Shown here: in pieces, positions 24,501 through 36,157 of the stretch
Layout of the letters: the number at the start of each line of letters is the position of its first letter
How positions within the stretch are numbered: position 1 is the first letter of the stretch
Assembly: GCF_046630445.1 (NCBI RefSeq)
Contig: NC_092337.1
Coordinates: 369,166,001 to 369,230,000 of the forward strand
Origin: Rutidosis leptorrhynchoides
Taxonomy: Eukaryota; Streptophyta; Magnoliopsida; Asterales; Asteraceae
Direction: 5' to 3'
DNA: 64,000 nt
Made by a program: the position numbers and the translations under genes
Notes under the pieces: generated by a model
Told to the model about the DNA's origin: nothing
The model's input: only the letters and a program-made list of their open reading frames with translations
Database searches by the model: none

Positions 24501-25626
24501 AACCACTTGGAAGCTTTAATACAAAGTCTCCTTGAGCCTTCACTTGCACTTTGGCTCCATTACCCATAAAGAGACTTGATGTTCCCGTTTGCTTGCTACT
24601 TCTTTTGAACCCCTGCAAAGAATTGCAAATGTGAGTTCCACATCCAGTGTCTAATACCCATGTATTAGAAGAAGTAATACTAAGCTCTATATATACCATA
24701 TATATGTTACCTGAGGTTTGCCCCGCATCCCTCTTTTCCTTCAACTCCTTAAGGTAGACCGGGCAGTTCCGTTTCCAGTGACCCATTTTACCGCAACCGA
24801 AGCACGGGTCTTCCTTGGGGTTTGCTTGTCCGGTAACCTTTTGCTTCTTGTTCTTGTTTTTGGTTGGGGTAACCATCCTCCCCTTTCCCTTGCCTTGATG
24901 GGCGGGTCCTTTTCTCTTAGCCACCTTAGGCTTAGAGGTGTTGTTACCTTTTGACCCGCCATCATTGATCATTAGCACAGGTGAAGCCCTTTTACCCATG
25001 CTTGTTTCGGCCGTCCTTAACATGCCATGAAGCTCACCGATGGTCTTATCCATCCCATTCATATTGTAATTAATTACAAATTGGTCAAACCTCTTTGACA
25101 AGGAGTTTAGGATAAGATCGGTGGCTAGCTCATTAGAAATGTTGAGGTTAAGACGGTTTGCGCGATCAATGAGGCTTTTCATTTTGAGGACATAGGAGGA
25201 GACGGATTGGGTGTCATCCATACGACATGCATGTAGCGCTCGAACCGTTTCGAAGCGCTCGACACGTGCTTGTTGAAGGAACATCTCCTTCAATTGCGTT
25301 ATCATGTCATATGCACTATGATGTTCGAAATCCTTTTGGAGTTCGGGTATCATAGTCCCAAGCATTAGGCAACCAACTTGCACCGAATCGGCACAATATT
25401 TGTCATAGTAGGCCATGCCCTCCGTATCATCCATGTCGGGTTGATCGGGAATGGGGTCCTCCAACACATACGCTTTATCCTCGAGTTTGAGGACAATCCT
25501 AAGATTACGGAACCAATCCATAAAGTTCGTATGGTTGAGTTTGTCTTTCTCAAGGAGAGACCTCAACGATAGGTTGTTTAGGTTAAGTGGTGCGTTTTGC
25601 ATGTTGTTGTTGTTATTAGCGGCCAT
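21592..25626 (-). CDS. copia gag-pol polyprotein, unit 1
   Basis: A single 1344-residue frame. Gag domain about 1-230. Zinc knuckle C275-C278-H283-C288. Protease D326-T-G. Integrase zinc ligands H464, H469, C495, C498; catalytic D525, D588, E624 with the D-35-E spacing. RT about 848-1090 with D930 and the pair D1017-D1018 in LYVDDILLF. RNase H with D1189, E1230, D1268. All catalytic residues are present and there are no stops, so it may encode active protein. It makes the virus-like particle and copies the element's RNA. Compared with unit 2 it has six substitutions (K280, F483, I526, I1092, G1252, R1307 in this copy); K280 lies inside the zinc knuckle. Confidence 0.96.
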   Translation of the reverse strand: MAANNNNNMQNAPLNLNNLSLRSLLEKDKLNHTNFMDWFRNLRIVLKLEDKAYVLEDPIPDQPDMDDTEGMAYYDKYCADSVQVGCLMLGTMIPELQKDFEHHSAYDMITQLKEMFLQQARVERFETVRALHACRMDDTQSVSSYVLKMKSLIDRANRLNLNISNELATDLILNSLSKRFDQFVINYNMNGMDKTIGELHGMLRTAETSMGKRASPVLMINDGGSKGNNTSKPKVAKRKGPAHQGKGKGRMVTPTKNKNKKQKVTGQANPKEDPCFGCGKMGHWKRNCPVYLKELKEKRDAGQTSGNIYMVYIELSITSSNTWVLDTGCGTHICNSLQGFKRSSKQTGTSSLFMGNGAKVQVKAQGDFVLKLPSGLELILNNVLYAPDLCRNIISVSRLKQCGFYLNFVNNDIHVYLDNVFYFKASPSNGIYELVHNDTSSSSSIYHTSTKRLKRDLSDSYLWHCRLGHINKNRMHTLQKNGFLKSNEMDSFDVCESCLQGKMTKAPFKGTYERAKDLLGLIHSDICGPFKPIARNGERYFVTFIDDFSRFGYVYLLRHKDETFEAFKEYQSEVQNQLNKTIKVLRTDRGGEYLSDAFQDHLRSCGIISQLTPPGTPQLNGVSERRNRTLMDMVRSMMARSSLPLSFWGYCLCSAARILNMAPTKKVERTPHEMWFGKPPSLSYLKVWGCEAYPKRYVPNKLNARSTKCIFIGYPKDDMGYYFYDQTEQNVFVARKAEFLETKFLMEGNSERKIDLEEVQDQVDDTQLVDTSTQHENVDSDQMDDQNTQDVRRSGRISNPPERYGFLMDGCYVVDLDEPTNYQDALSRIDKDKWQEAMNAEMQSMYDNQVWELVEQPTGSRLVDCKWLFKMKTDIHGNLDTYKARLVAKGFTQTQGVDYDETFSPVAMLKSIRILLAIAAHYDYEIWQMDVKTAFLNGHLEEDVYMVQPEGFVDPKYPKKVCKLKKSIYGLKQASRMWNHRFNEEAKKFGFIKNGDEACVYKKASGSTIMFLVLYVDDILLFGNDIPAMQGVKTWLSKCFSIKDLGEAQYVLGIGIYRDRSKKLIGLNQSAYIEKILKRFKMENSKKGLVPIQKGTLLSSSQCPTTKDEQERMKKVPYASAIGSIMYAMICTRPDVSCALSLTSRYQNNPGNSHWIAVKSILKYLRRTKDMFLIYGSGEEELAVKGYVDASFQTDRDDSRSQSGYVFTLNGGAVSWKSSKQDVVALSTTESEYIAASLAAQEAAWMKKFIDGLGVVPSIQDPLEIFCDNEGAIAQIKEPRAHQKTRHIERRFNYIRDEVEKGKICIRKVHTDLNIADPLTKLLHGSKHAGHVCALGLRYSSDWT

Positions 25627-27059
25627 CTACAAAATTAACAAAGTTCATTTAAGTATTGATTTCAAATTTAATAAACAATACCCTTTTATATTATAATTGT
25701 CTTATTAAATATTAGAATCCAACGGTAAATCAAATTTCGGTTAGGTGACCTTTATCCCGTTATTTGATTTAGCTAGGTAGTCATTTATATGACAATTGCA
25801 ATCCTTTTGCAACTTCTAAATTATGGGATCATGCAATCCTTTTGCATGGCTTATTTATCCCATCAACGCCTATTTGTTCCTCATGCTTTAGTGACCCTAA
25901 GTTCATGATTCCCAAATCAAGTCGTCCTACTTGTGTAAACATGTAAAATTAACATGCAAGTGGTTAGGTGACCTTTATCCCACAAGCATGTGAATTTTAC
26001 CTTAACCATATTAGTTTGCTTATAACGGTTAGGTGACCTTTATCCCATTATGAGTTCCCTAATATTTTTAAGTGTCACACAAAAGGATGGCGTTTAACTT
26101 GTTTGCTATGTTGATTAAGGGATTTTAAGTTTTCATTAATTCTAGTTTGAGAGAACATATATGCCATACACCAACATGCATTTAGTGTATGGTTCATTTG
26201 AAATCCATTTTCAAGTCTAGTAATTTTAGCCAATTACATGATGTAAACCATTTTATATATATGATCCTTATCATGTTCTTAATAACCGTTTATTAATGTC
26301 CTTTTAGCCGTTTTTAATTTAACCATTTAAATTGACGTTTTGCATGTCGTTAATAATTTAACCAATTAAATTGTAGTTATGCTTGTTGTTAACTTGTGTG
26401 ATAACTTGTTGTAGTAACATACACAATCTACAATCATACAAGAAATAAAACAACCACGCATGCAAACAAATGTGTTCACAATCAAGCCGATTTGGTAGAC
26501 ATTTGTTTAGCCGAAAACAAATGTCACCGGTAAAGGGGTTATAACACAAAGTAGGAGATTTTAAATCTCCCACTTAATCTTGCATCCAAAATGCTTCTTC
26601 TTGTGTTCTTCATCTTGCATCTTCATCTTTTACAAAAAAATATATCCTAATACATTTTTCTCTAAAAATGAAAATACAACCTAATCTATTTTACATGCCA
26701 AATATAAAATAAATTACATAACCAAAATAATAATATTACAAACCAAATTGCTTGAATAATACAACCACATGAATGAATTAATATTACATGCCAAATGAAT
26801 AAATTAAATCAACCAAACATGCATCCATTCAAACACAAGGCCAAGTCTTGATTGTGAACAACAACATACAACAAAATATGACCAAATGGCAAGTTCCAAA
26901 CCCATTTGAAACCTCCCTAAATTCGGCCAAACATGTAACCCACCCAAACATATAATATCTTGCATTTTACTTTCATGCATGTACATAAAATGCAAAATTA
27001 TAGTGAGTTTAATAAATCATCTCGAAGCATATTTCAACAACTTCGGCTCTAGATACCAT
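25627..27059 (-). other. copia leader, unit 1
   Basis: A 1.43-kb untranslated leader between the primer site (27045-27058, TGGTATCTAGAGCC, one base from the LTR) and the polyprotein ATG. It contains three copies of GGTTAGGTGACCTTTATCCC (25739, 25962, 26027) and a PPT-like palindrome (26554-26575). Short reading frames inside repeat in units 2 and 3 without domains. Confidence 0.85.
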
Positions 27060-28106
27060 TGTTGGGATTTAACAAGTTCCATTATGTATAAAACATTTTA
27101 AGAATCAATTAAAAGCGAAAGCAAGTAATTACCATTTTAGAACATGTTAATCTTTAACCAATTAAAGTTAAATCCCAATTAGGATCAAGTTGTGAAACAT
27201 ACTTACAAACTACAAGCAAGAAAAGGGTTTATACCTACTCCAAGCTTGTTGATGAGTGATGAAGATGATGATGATGAATGGAGTTCCAAAAGTATGAAAC
27301 CTCAAGATGATATACCCCAAGCTTGCCACCAACACTTTGTACTTTGGTTAGGATTTAACTTACACTTGAAATAGACTTGCAAAAAATTAAAATGAGCTCT
27401 CCTACCCCTAAGAAAGGTCACGGCAGCAGCAGCTCCAATTGAGGGAGTATGCAGAATTTTTTTTGCTAGTTTATGATGTGTATTGCATGTGTGTGTTGGT
27501 CTTGCAAAATGTATTGGTTAATATGCACATGGAATGCAAGTAACAAGGTAAAAGCAAGTCAAAAGAGCATGCCTTCTCCATACTCCCATGCCACTTCCAA
27601 TCTTTTATTAACTTATTTTATAAGACTAGATTTTATAAAACTAGTTTTTATAAAACTAGTATTTATAAAACTAGATTTTATAAAATACATTTTTATAAAC
27701 TTGCACATTATATATTTTACAAAACTAACTTTACAAAATGTAACATAACTAAATTAGTTATTTAACCTATAAATAATTAAATCCATATTATAAGTTATGT
27801 TTACATTATTTTATAAAACCAATTTTATAAAATGTAACTTAACTTTATTAATTATTTAACCTATAAATAATTAAATTCTTGTTATATAAATTATACCATA
27901 ATTTATATACACATCAAGTAATATTATTTAAGAAAACCATTTTTCTTAAATTTCAAGTGTTGCGTAATTCAATCAACGATCCAATCGTTAAGATCAAAAT
28001 ACGATTAAGGTGTCGGTAAGCTTGTTATTGGGTATGACCCGACTTGGATCATAACATGTTAGCCACATTAATTAAATATGTCTCTCGGGCATACGAAAAA
28101 CTTACA
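27060..28106 (-). repeat. copia LTR2 (shared, inner)
   Basis: 1047 bp, serving as 5' LTR for unit 1 and 3' LTR for unit 2. It differs from LTR1 and LTR4 by AGCGAAAGC near 27114 and by TTAGTTATTT near 27757. Confidence 0.95.
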
Positions 28107-28874
28107 ATCTCCCACTTGCACGAGAAACATAAGAAATTAATGCAAGTGATGGATACCACCTAACGACCGTCCACCACCCCCAATATGTTATGACTTTGTG
28201 CCATTCAATAACATCATCCCTTTTGAGTTCCCATCTCGAATATGAATAGGTGAATTTTTTATTATATCCTTTCGTCCTAGATGTCATGTTAAATCCAAGA
28301 GATACAGAGTGATCACTCTCTTTTAGATATAACTTTATCAGGCCTTAGACATCTGACTCTCAACGAATAAGAGGGACAAATTCCATCTTGACTACATACG
28401 TCCTAAATATGTACCTTGCATTATGCCTGAGCTCTTCCTTGTGAACTACCATATTTCAGAATAGCGAAGGAAGGAATCAAGGTACGATACTCGGTAGATA
28501 TCCGAACCCAATATGTATCTCAGGTCAGAGGATACAATGATATTCGCCTTTACTCAAGATTACATGTGATCAACCACAAAGGCTCCATTTTGTAAATCTT
28601 GAGGGCGGGTCTTCCAATATTTGTATCCCACAAATATCTATGAACCTTGGTTGCAACCTTGCCCCACATTCATCCCGTGCATGTATACCAATCCAAGTTC
28701 ATAATAGTCTAAACCTCACACTTGTTCCCACAAATGTGATCGACTACGGAATTTAGAATAATTACTTATTCATGGATAAAATATGCAAAATAGGAACATA
28801 ACTCAAAATAAATTAAACCATAATTATATTAATGAGTTTGAACAATTTCGTTTCGTTACAATACTTAAAACAGA

Positions 28875-31800
28875 TCATGTCCAATCACTAGAATATCGAA
28901 GCCCTAATGCACAAACATGTCCTGCATGTTTTGATCCATGTAAGAGCTTCGTGAGAGGATCCGCTATATTAAGATCTGTGTGAACTTTGTGAATACATAT
29001 CTTTCCCTTTTCAACTTCATCTCTTATGTAGTTGAATCTCCGCTCAATGTGACGTGTCTTTTGATGAGCACGAGGTTCCTTGATTTGAGCAATCGCACCC
29101 TCGTTGTCACAAAAGATCTCAAGAGGGTCCTGAATGGAAGGGACTACTCCTAAGTCGTCGATGAATTTCTTCATCCATGCAGCTTCCTGAGCTGCCAATG
29201 ATGCGGCGATGTACTCTGACTCTGTAGTGGATAGAGCAACAACATCCTGTTTTGAACTCTTCCAAGAGACCGCACCTCCATTTAATGTGAAGACATAACC
29301 GGATTGTGATCGAGAATCATCACGATCAGTTTGGAAACTCGCGTCCACGTAACCTTTTACAGCGAGTTCCTCCTCACCAGACCCATATATAAGAAACATA
29401 TCCTTAGTCCTCCTAAGGTATTTCAATATACTTTTAACAGCAATCCAATGACTGTTTCCTGGGTTATTCTGGTATCTACTTGTCAGGCTAAGAGCGCATG
29501 ACACATCCGGTCTAGTGCATATCATTGCATACATGATTGACCCAATGGCAGAAGCATATGGGACTTTCTTCATTCTCTCCTGTTCATCTTTCGTGGTGGG
29601 GCACTGAGATGAACTGAGAAGTGTTCCCTTTTGATTAGGTACCAAACCTTTCTTAGAGTTCTCCATCTTGAACCTTTTCAAGATCTTTTCAATGTATGCA
29701 CTTTGATTTAAACCTATCAGTTTCTTGGATCTATCCCTGTAGATCCCAATCCCCAAAACGTATTGTGCTTCCCCAAGATCCTTAATGGAGAAGCATTTGC
29801 TTAACCACGTTTTAACACCTTGCATTGCAGGAATATCATTTCCAAATAACAATATATCATCCACATATAGTACAAGGAACATGATAGTACTCCCACTAGC
29901 TTTCTTGTATACACAAGCTTCATCACCATTTTTAATGAAGCCAAATTTCTTGGCCTCCTCATTAAAACGATGATTCCACATTCTAGATGCTTGTTTCAAT
30001 CCGTAGATTGACTTCTTTAACTTGCATACTTTCTTAGGATATTTCGGATCAACAAAACCTTCAGGCTGAACCATGTAGACATCTTCCTCAAGATGTCCGT
30101 TTAGGAAAGCGGTCTTGACATCCATTTGCCATATTTCATAATCATAATGAGCAGCAATGGCAAGTAATATCCTAATAGACTTTAGCATTGCCACAGGCGA
30201 AAAAGTTTCATCATAGTCAACACCTTGAGTTTGAGTGAAACCTTTTGCTACAAGTCTAGCTTTATATGTATCCAAGTTTCCATGTATGTCGGTTTTCATC
30301 TTGAAAAGCCATTTACAATCAACTAGCCTTGAGCCAGTAGGTTGTTCAACAAGTTCCCAAACTTGGTTGTCATACATGGATTGCATCTCAGCGTTCATGG
30401 CTTCCTGCCATTTATCCTTATCAATCCTTGATAAAGCATCTTGGTAGTTTGTTGGTTCATCCAAATCAACCACATAGCAACCATCCATGAGAAACCCATA
30501 TCTCTCAGGAGGATTACTAATCCTACCAGATCTGCGAACGTCTTGTGTATTTTGATCATCCATTTGATCACTATCAACATTTTCATGTTGAGTGCTAGTG
30601 TCAACCAATTGTGTATCATCTACTTGATCTTGAACTTCTTCAAGATCTATCTTCCTCTCACTATTTCCTTCCATTAGGAACTTAGTTTCAAGGAATTCAG
30701 CCTTTCGAGCAACAAATACATTTTGCTCGGTTTGATCATAGAAATAGTATCCCATATCATCCTTGGGATATCCTATGAAGATACACTTCGTGGATCGAGC
30801 ATTCAACTTATTAGGGACGTAACGCTTAGGATAAGCTTCGCATCCCCATACCTTTAAGTATGATAGAGACGGAGGTTTTCCAAACCACATCTCATGAGGA
30901 GTTCGTTCCACTTTCTTGGTTGGGGCCATATTTAAAATACGAGCCGCGGAGCATAGACAATAACCCCAAAACGATAGAGGTAACGAGCTTCTTGCCATCA
31001 TAGATCGAACCATATCCATTAGGGTTCGGTTCCTCCTTTCGGAAACTCCATTAAGTTGGGGTGTTCCTGGTGGAGTAAGTTGTGAGATAATCCCACAACT
31101 CCTAAGATGATCTTGGAAAGCATCGCTTAGGTATTCACCTCCTCTATCGGTACGAAGTACCTTGATTGTCTTATTGAGTTGATTTTGTACTTCGCTTTGA
31201 TATTCTTTGAATGCTTCAAAAGTTTCGTCCTTATGTCTTAACAAGTAGACATATCCAAAACGACTGAAGTCATCAATGAAAGTAACGAAGTATCTTTCAC
31301 CATTCCTTGCTATGGGCTTAAAGGGTCCACATACATCCGAATGTATTAATCCCAATAAGTCCTTAGCCCTTTCATAGGTCCCTTTGAAAGGTGCTTTAGT
31401 CATTTTGCCTTGTAAACAAGATTCACACACATCAAACGAGTCCATCTCATTTGATTTCAAGAGTCCATTCTTTTGAAGTGTATGCATTCGGTTCTTGTTT
31501 ATGTGACCAAGGCGACAATGCCATAAGTAGGAATCACTCAAATCCCTTTTGAGTCTCTTGGTGCTAGTATGGTATATTGAGCTACTAGATGATGTATCAT
31601 TATGAACCAATTCATAAATTCCATTCGAAGGCGAAGCCTTAAAATAGAATACATTATCTAAATAAACATGGATATCATTATTAACAAAATTAAGATAAAA
31701 ACCACATTGTTTTAAACGGGAAACTGAAATAATGTTTCGACATAAATCCGGTGCATACAAAACATTGTTCAAAATAAGTTCCAAACCACTTGGAAGCTTT

Positions 31801-32909
31801 AATACAAAGTCTCCTTGAGCCTTCACTTGCACTTTGGCTCCATTACCCATAAAGAGACTTGATGTTCCCGTTTGCTTGCTACTTCTTTTGAACCCCTGCA
31901 AAGAATTGCAAATGTGAGTTCCACATCCAGTGTCTAATACCCATGTATTAGAAGAAGTAATACTAAGCTCTATATATACCATATATATGTTACCTGAGGT
32001 TTGCCCCGCATCCCTCTTTTCCTTCAACTCCTTAAGGTAGACCGGGCAGTTCCGTTTCCAGTGACCCATTTCACCGCAACCGAAGCACGGGTCTTCCTTG
32101 GGGTTTGCTTGTCCGGTAACCTTTTGCTTCTTGTTCTTGTTTTTGGTTGGGGTAACCATCCTCCCCTTTCCCTTGCCTTGATGGGCGGGTCCTTTTCTCT
32201 TAGCCACCTTAGGCTTAGAGGTGTTGTTACCTTTTGACCCGCCATCATTGATCATTAGCACAGGTGAAGCCCTTTTACCCATGCTTGTTTCGGCCGTCCT
32301 TAACATGCCATGAAGCTCACCGATGGTCTTATCCATCCCATTCATATTGTAATTAATTACAAATTGGTCAAACCTCTTTGACAAGGAGTTTAGGATAAGA
32401 TCGGTGGCTAGCTCATTAGAAATGTTGAGGTTAAGACGGTTTGCGCGATCAATGAGGCTTTTCATTTTGAGGACATAGGAGGAGACGGATTGGGTGTCAT
32501 CCATACGACATGCATGTAGCGCTCGAACCGTTTCGAAGCGCTCGACACGTGCTTGTTGAAGGAACATCTCCTTCAATTGCGTTATCATGTCATATGCACT
32601 ATGATGTTCGAAATCCTTTTGGAGTTCGGGTATCATAGTCCCAAGCATTAGGCAACCAACTTGCACCGAATCGGCACAATATTTGTCATAGTAGGCCATG
32701 CCCTCCGTATCATCCATGTCGGGTTGATCGGGAATGGGGTCCTCCAACACATACGCTTTATCCTCGAGTTTGAGGACAATCCTAAGATTACGGAACCAAT
32801 CCATAAAGTTCGTATGGTTGAGTTTGTCTTTCTCAAGGAGAGACCTCAACGATAGGTTGTTTAGGTTAAGTGGTGCGTTTTGCATGTTGTTGTTGTTATT
32901 AGCGGCCAT
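28875..32909 (-). CDS. copia gag-pol polyprotein, unit 2
   Basis: A 1344-residue frame without stops, with the same domain order and catalytic residues as unit 1 (protease D326, integrase D525/D588/E624, RT D930/D1017/D1018, RNase H D1189/E1230/D1268). It carries E280 in the zinc knuckle, L483, V526, N1092, D1252 and H1307. It differs from unit 3 at only two residues (P216 and R1338 here). A 3' non-coding stretch at 28107-28874 separates it from its PPT and LTR2; it has a 3-bp insertion (near 28724) relative to unit 1. Confidence 0.96.
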   Translation of the reverse strand: MAANNNNNMQNAPLNLNNLSLRSLLEKDKLNHTNFMDWFRNLRIVLKLEDKAYVLEDPIPDQPDMDDTEGMAYYDKYCADSVQVGCLMLGTMIPELQKDFEHHSAYDMITQLKEMFLQQARVERFETVRALHACRMDDTQSVSSYVLKMKSLIDRANRLNLNISNELATDLILNSLSKRFDQFVINYNMNGMDKTIGELHGMLRTAETSMGKRASPVLMINDGGSKGNNTSKPKVAKRKGPAHQGKGKGRMVTPTKNKNKKQKVTGQANPKEDPCFGCGEMGHWKRNCPVYLKELKEKRDAGQTSGNIYMVYIELSITSSNTWVLDTGCGTHICNSLQGFKRSSKQTGTSSLFMGNGAKVQVKAQGDFVLKLPSGLELILNNVLYAPDLCRNIISVSRLKQCGFYLNFVNNDIHVYLDNVFYFKASPSNGIYELVHNDTSSSSSIYHTSTKRLKRDLSDSYLWHCRLGHINKNRMHTLQKNGLLKSNEMDSFDVCESCLQGKMTKAPFKGTYERAKDLLGLIHSDVCGPFKPIARNGERYFVTFIDDFSRFGYVYLLRHKDETFEAFKEYQSEVQNQLNKTIKVLRTDRGGEYLSDAFQDHLRSCGIISQLTPPGTPQLNGVSERRNRTLMDMVRSMMARSSLPLSFWGYCLCSAARILNMAPTKKVERTPHEMWFGKPPSLSYLKVWGCEAYPKRYVPNKLNARSTKCIFIGYPKDDMGYYFYDQTEQNVFVARKAEFLETKFLMEGNSERKIDLEEVQDQVDDTQLVDTSTQHENVDSDQMDDQNTQDVRRSGRISNPPERYGFLMDGCYVVDLDEPTNYQDALSRIDKDKWQEAMNAEMQSMYDNQVWELVEQPTGSRLVDCKWLFKMKTDIHGNLDTYKARLVAKGFTQTQGVDYDETFSPVAMLKSIRILLAIAAHYDYEIWQMDVKTAFLNGHLEEDVYMVQPEGFVDPKYPKKVCKLKKSIYGLKQASRMWNHRFNEEAKKFGFIKNGDEACVYKKASGSTIMFLVLYVDDILLFGNDIPAMQGVKTWLSKCFSIKDLGEAQYVLGIGIYRDRSKKLIGLNQSAYIEKILKRFKMENSKKGLVPNQKGTLLSSSQCPTTKDEQERMKKVPYASAIGSIMYAMICTRPDVSCALSLTSRYQNNPGNSHWIAVKSILKYLRRTKDMFLIYGSGEEELAVKGYVDASFQTDRDDSRSQSGYVFTLNGGAVSWKSSKQDVVALSTTESEYIAASLAAQEAAWMKKFIDDLGVVPSIQDPLEIFCDNEGAIAQIKEPRAHQKTRHIERRFNYIRDEVEKGKICIHKVHTDLNIADPLTKLLHGSKHAGHVCALGLRYSSDWT

Positions 32910-34342
32910 CTACAAAATTAACAAAGTTCATTTAAGTATTGATTTCAAATTTAATAAACAATACCCTTTTATATTATAATTGTCTTATTAAATATTAGAA
33001 TCCAACGGTAAATCAAATTTCGGTTAGGTGACCTTTATCCCGTTATTTGATTTAGCTAGGTAGTCATTTATATGACAATTGCAATCCTTTTGCAACTTCT
33101 AAATTATGGGATCATGCAATCCTTTTGCATGGCTTATTTATCCCATCAACGCCTATTTGTTCCTCATGCTTTAGTGACCCTAAGTTCATGATTCCCAAAT
33201 CAAGTCGTCCTACTTGTGTAAACATGTAAAATTAACATGCAAGTGGTTAGGTGACCTTTATCCCACAAGCATGTGAATTTTACCTTAACCATATTAGTTT
33301 GCTTATAACGGTTAGGTGACCTTTATCCCATTATGAGTTCCCTAATATTTTTAAGTGTCACACAAAAGGATGGCGTTTAACTTGTTTGCTATGTTGATTA
33401 AGGGATTTTAAGTTTTCATTAATTCTAGTTTGAGAGAACATATATGCCATACACCAACATGCATTTAGTGTATGGTTCATTTGAAATCCATTTTCAAGTC
33501 TAGTAATTTTAGCCAATTACATGATGTAAACCATTTTATATATATGATCCTTATCATGTTCTTAATAACCGTTTATTAATGTCCTTTTAGCCGTTTTTAA
33601 TTTAACCATTTAAATTGACGTTTTGCATGTCGTTAATAATTTAACCAATTAAATTGTAGTTATGCTTGTTGTTAACTTGTGTGATAACTTGTTGTAGTAA
33701 CATACACAATCTACAATCATACAAGAAATAAAACAACCACGCATGCAAACAAATGTGTTCACAATCAAGCCGATTTGGTAGACATTTGTTTAGCCGAAAA
33801 CAAATGTCACCGGTAAAGGGGTTATAACACAAAGTAGGAGATTTTAAATCTCCCACTTAATCTTGCATCCAAAATGCTTCTTCTTGTGTTCTTCATCTTG
33901 CATCTTCATCTTTTACAAAAAAATATATCCTAATACATTTTTCTCTAAAAATGAAAATACAACCTAATCTATTTTACATGCCAAATATAAAATAAATTAC
34001 ATAACCAAAATAATAATATTACAAACCAAATTGCTTGAATAATACAACCACATGAATGAATTAATATTACATGCCAAATGAATAAATTAAATCAACCAAA
34101 CATGCATCCATTCAAACACAAGGCCAAGTCTTGATTGTGAACAACAACATACAACAAAATATGACCAAATGGCAAGTTCCAAACCCATTTGAAACCTCCC
34201 TAAATTCGGCCAAACATGTAACCCACCCAAACATATAATATCTTGCATTTTACTTTCATGCATGTACATAAAATGCAAAATTATAGTGAGTTTAATAAAT
34301 CATCTCGAAGCATATTTCAACAACTTCGGCTCTAGATACCAT
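32910..34342 (-). other. copia leader, unit 2
   Basis: Collinear with the unit 1 leader at a step of 7283 bp. The 20-nt repeats are at 33022, 33245 and 33310; the PPT-like motif is at 33848-33858; the primer site abuts LTR3. Confidence 0.85.
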
Positions 34343-35389
34343 TGTTGGGATTTAACAAGTTCCATTATGTATAAAACATTTTAAGAATCAATTAAAAGCG
34401 AAAGCAAGTAATTACCATTTTAGAACATGTTAATCTTTAACCAATTAAAGTTAAATCCCAATTAGGATCAAGTTGTGAAACATACTTACAAACTACAAGC
34501 AAGAAAAGGGTTTATACCTACTCCAAGCTTGTTGATGAGTGATGAAGATGATGATGATGAATGGAGTTCCAAAAGTATGAAACCTCAAGATGATATACCC
34601 CAAGCTTGCCACCAACACTTTGTACTTTGGTTAGGATTTAACTTACACTTGAAATAGACTTGCAAAAAATTAAAATGAGCTCTCCTACCCCTAAGAAAGG
34701 TCACGGCAGCAGCAGCTCCAATTGAGGGAGTATGCAGAATTTTTTTTGCTAGTTTATGATGTGTATTGCATGTGTGTGTTGGTCTTGCAAAATGTATTGG
34801 TTAATATGCACATGGAATGCAAGTAACAAGGTAAAAGCAAGTCAAAAGAGCATGCCTTCTCCATACTCCCATGCCACTTCCAATCTTTTATTAACTTATT
34901 TTATAAGACTAGATTTTATAAAACTAGTTTTTATAAAACTAGTATTTATAAAACTAGATTTTATAAAATACATTTTTATAAACTTGCACATTATATATTT
35001 TACAAAACTAACTTTACAAAATGTAACATAACTAAATTAATTATTTAACCTATAAATAATTAAATCCATATTATAAGTTATGTTTACATTATTTTATAAA
35101 ACCAATTTTATAAAATGTAACTTAACTTTATTAATTATTTAACCTATAAATAATTAAATTCTTGTTATATAAATTATACCATAATTTATATACACATCAA
35201 GTAATATTATTTAAGAAAACCATTTTTCTTAAATTTCAAGTGTTGCGTAATTCAATCAACGATCCAATCGTTAAGATCAAAATACGATTAAGGTGTCGGT
35301 AAGCTTGTTATTGGGTATGACCCGACTTGGATCATAACATGTTAGCCACATTAATTAAATATGTCTCTCGGGCATACGAAAAACTTACA
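34343..35389 (-). repeat. copia LTR3 (shared, inner)
   Basis: 1047 bp. Like LTR2 it has AGCGAAAGC; unlike LTR2 it has TTAATTATTT. It is the 5' LTR of unit 2 and the 3' LTR of unit 3. Confidence 0.95.
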
Positions 35390-36157
35390 ATCTCCCACTT
35401 GCACGAGAAACATAAGAAATTAATGCAAGTGATGGATACCACCTAACGACCGTCCACCACCCCCAATATGTTATGACTTTGTGCCATTCAATAACATCAT
35501 CCCTTTTGAGTTCCCATCTCGAATATGAATAGGTGAATTTTTTATTATATCCTTTCGTCCTAGATGTCATGTTAAATCCAAGAGATACAGAGTGATCACT
35601 CTCTTTTAGATATAACTTTATCAGGCCTTAGACATCTGACTCTCAACGAATAAGAGGGACAAATTCCATCTTGACTACATACGTCCTAAATATGTACCTT
35701 GCATTATGCCTGAGCTCTTCCTTGTGAACTACCATATTTCAGAATAGCGAAGGAAGGAATCAAGGTACGATACTCGGTAGATATCCGAACCCAATATGTA
35801 TCTCAGGTCAGAGGATACAATGATATTCGCCTTTACTCAAGATTACATGTGATCAACCACAAAGGCTCCATTTTGTAAATCTTGAGGGCGGGTCTTCCAA
35901 TATTTGTATCCCACAAATATCTATGAACCTTGGTTGCAACCTTGCCCCACATTCATCCCGTGCATGTATACCAATCCAAGTTCATAATAGTCTAAACCTC
36001 ACACTTGTTCCCACAAATGTGATCGACTACGGAATTTAGAATAATTACTTATTCATGGATAAAATATGCAAAATAGGAACATAACTCAAAATAAATTAAA
36101 CCATAATTATATTAATGAGTTTGAACAATTTCGTTCCGTTACAATACTTAAAACAGA

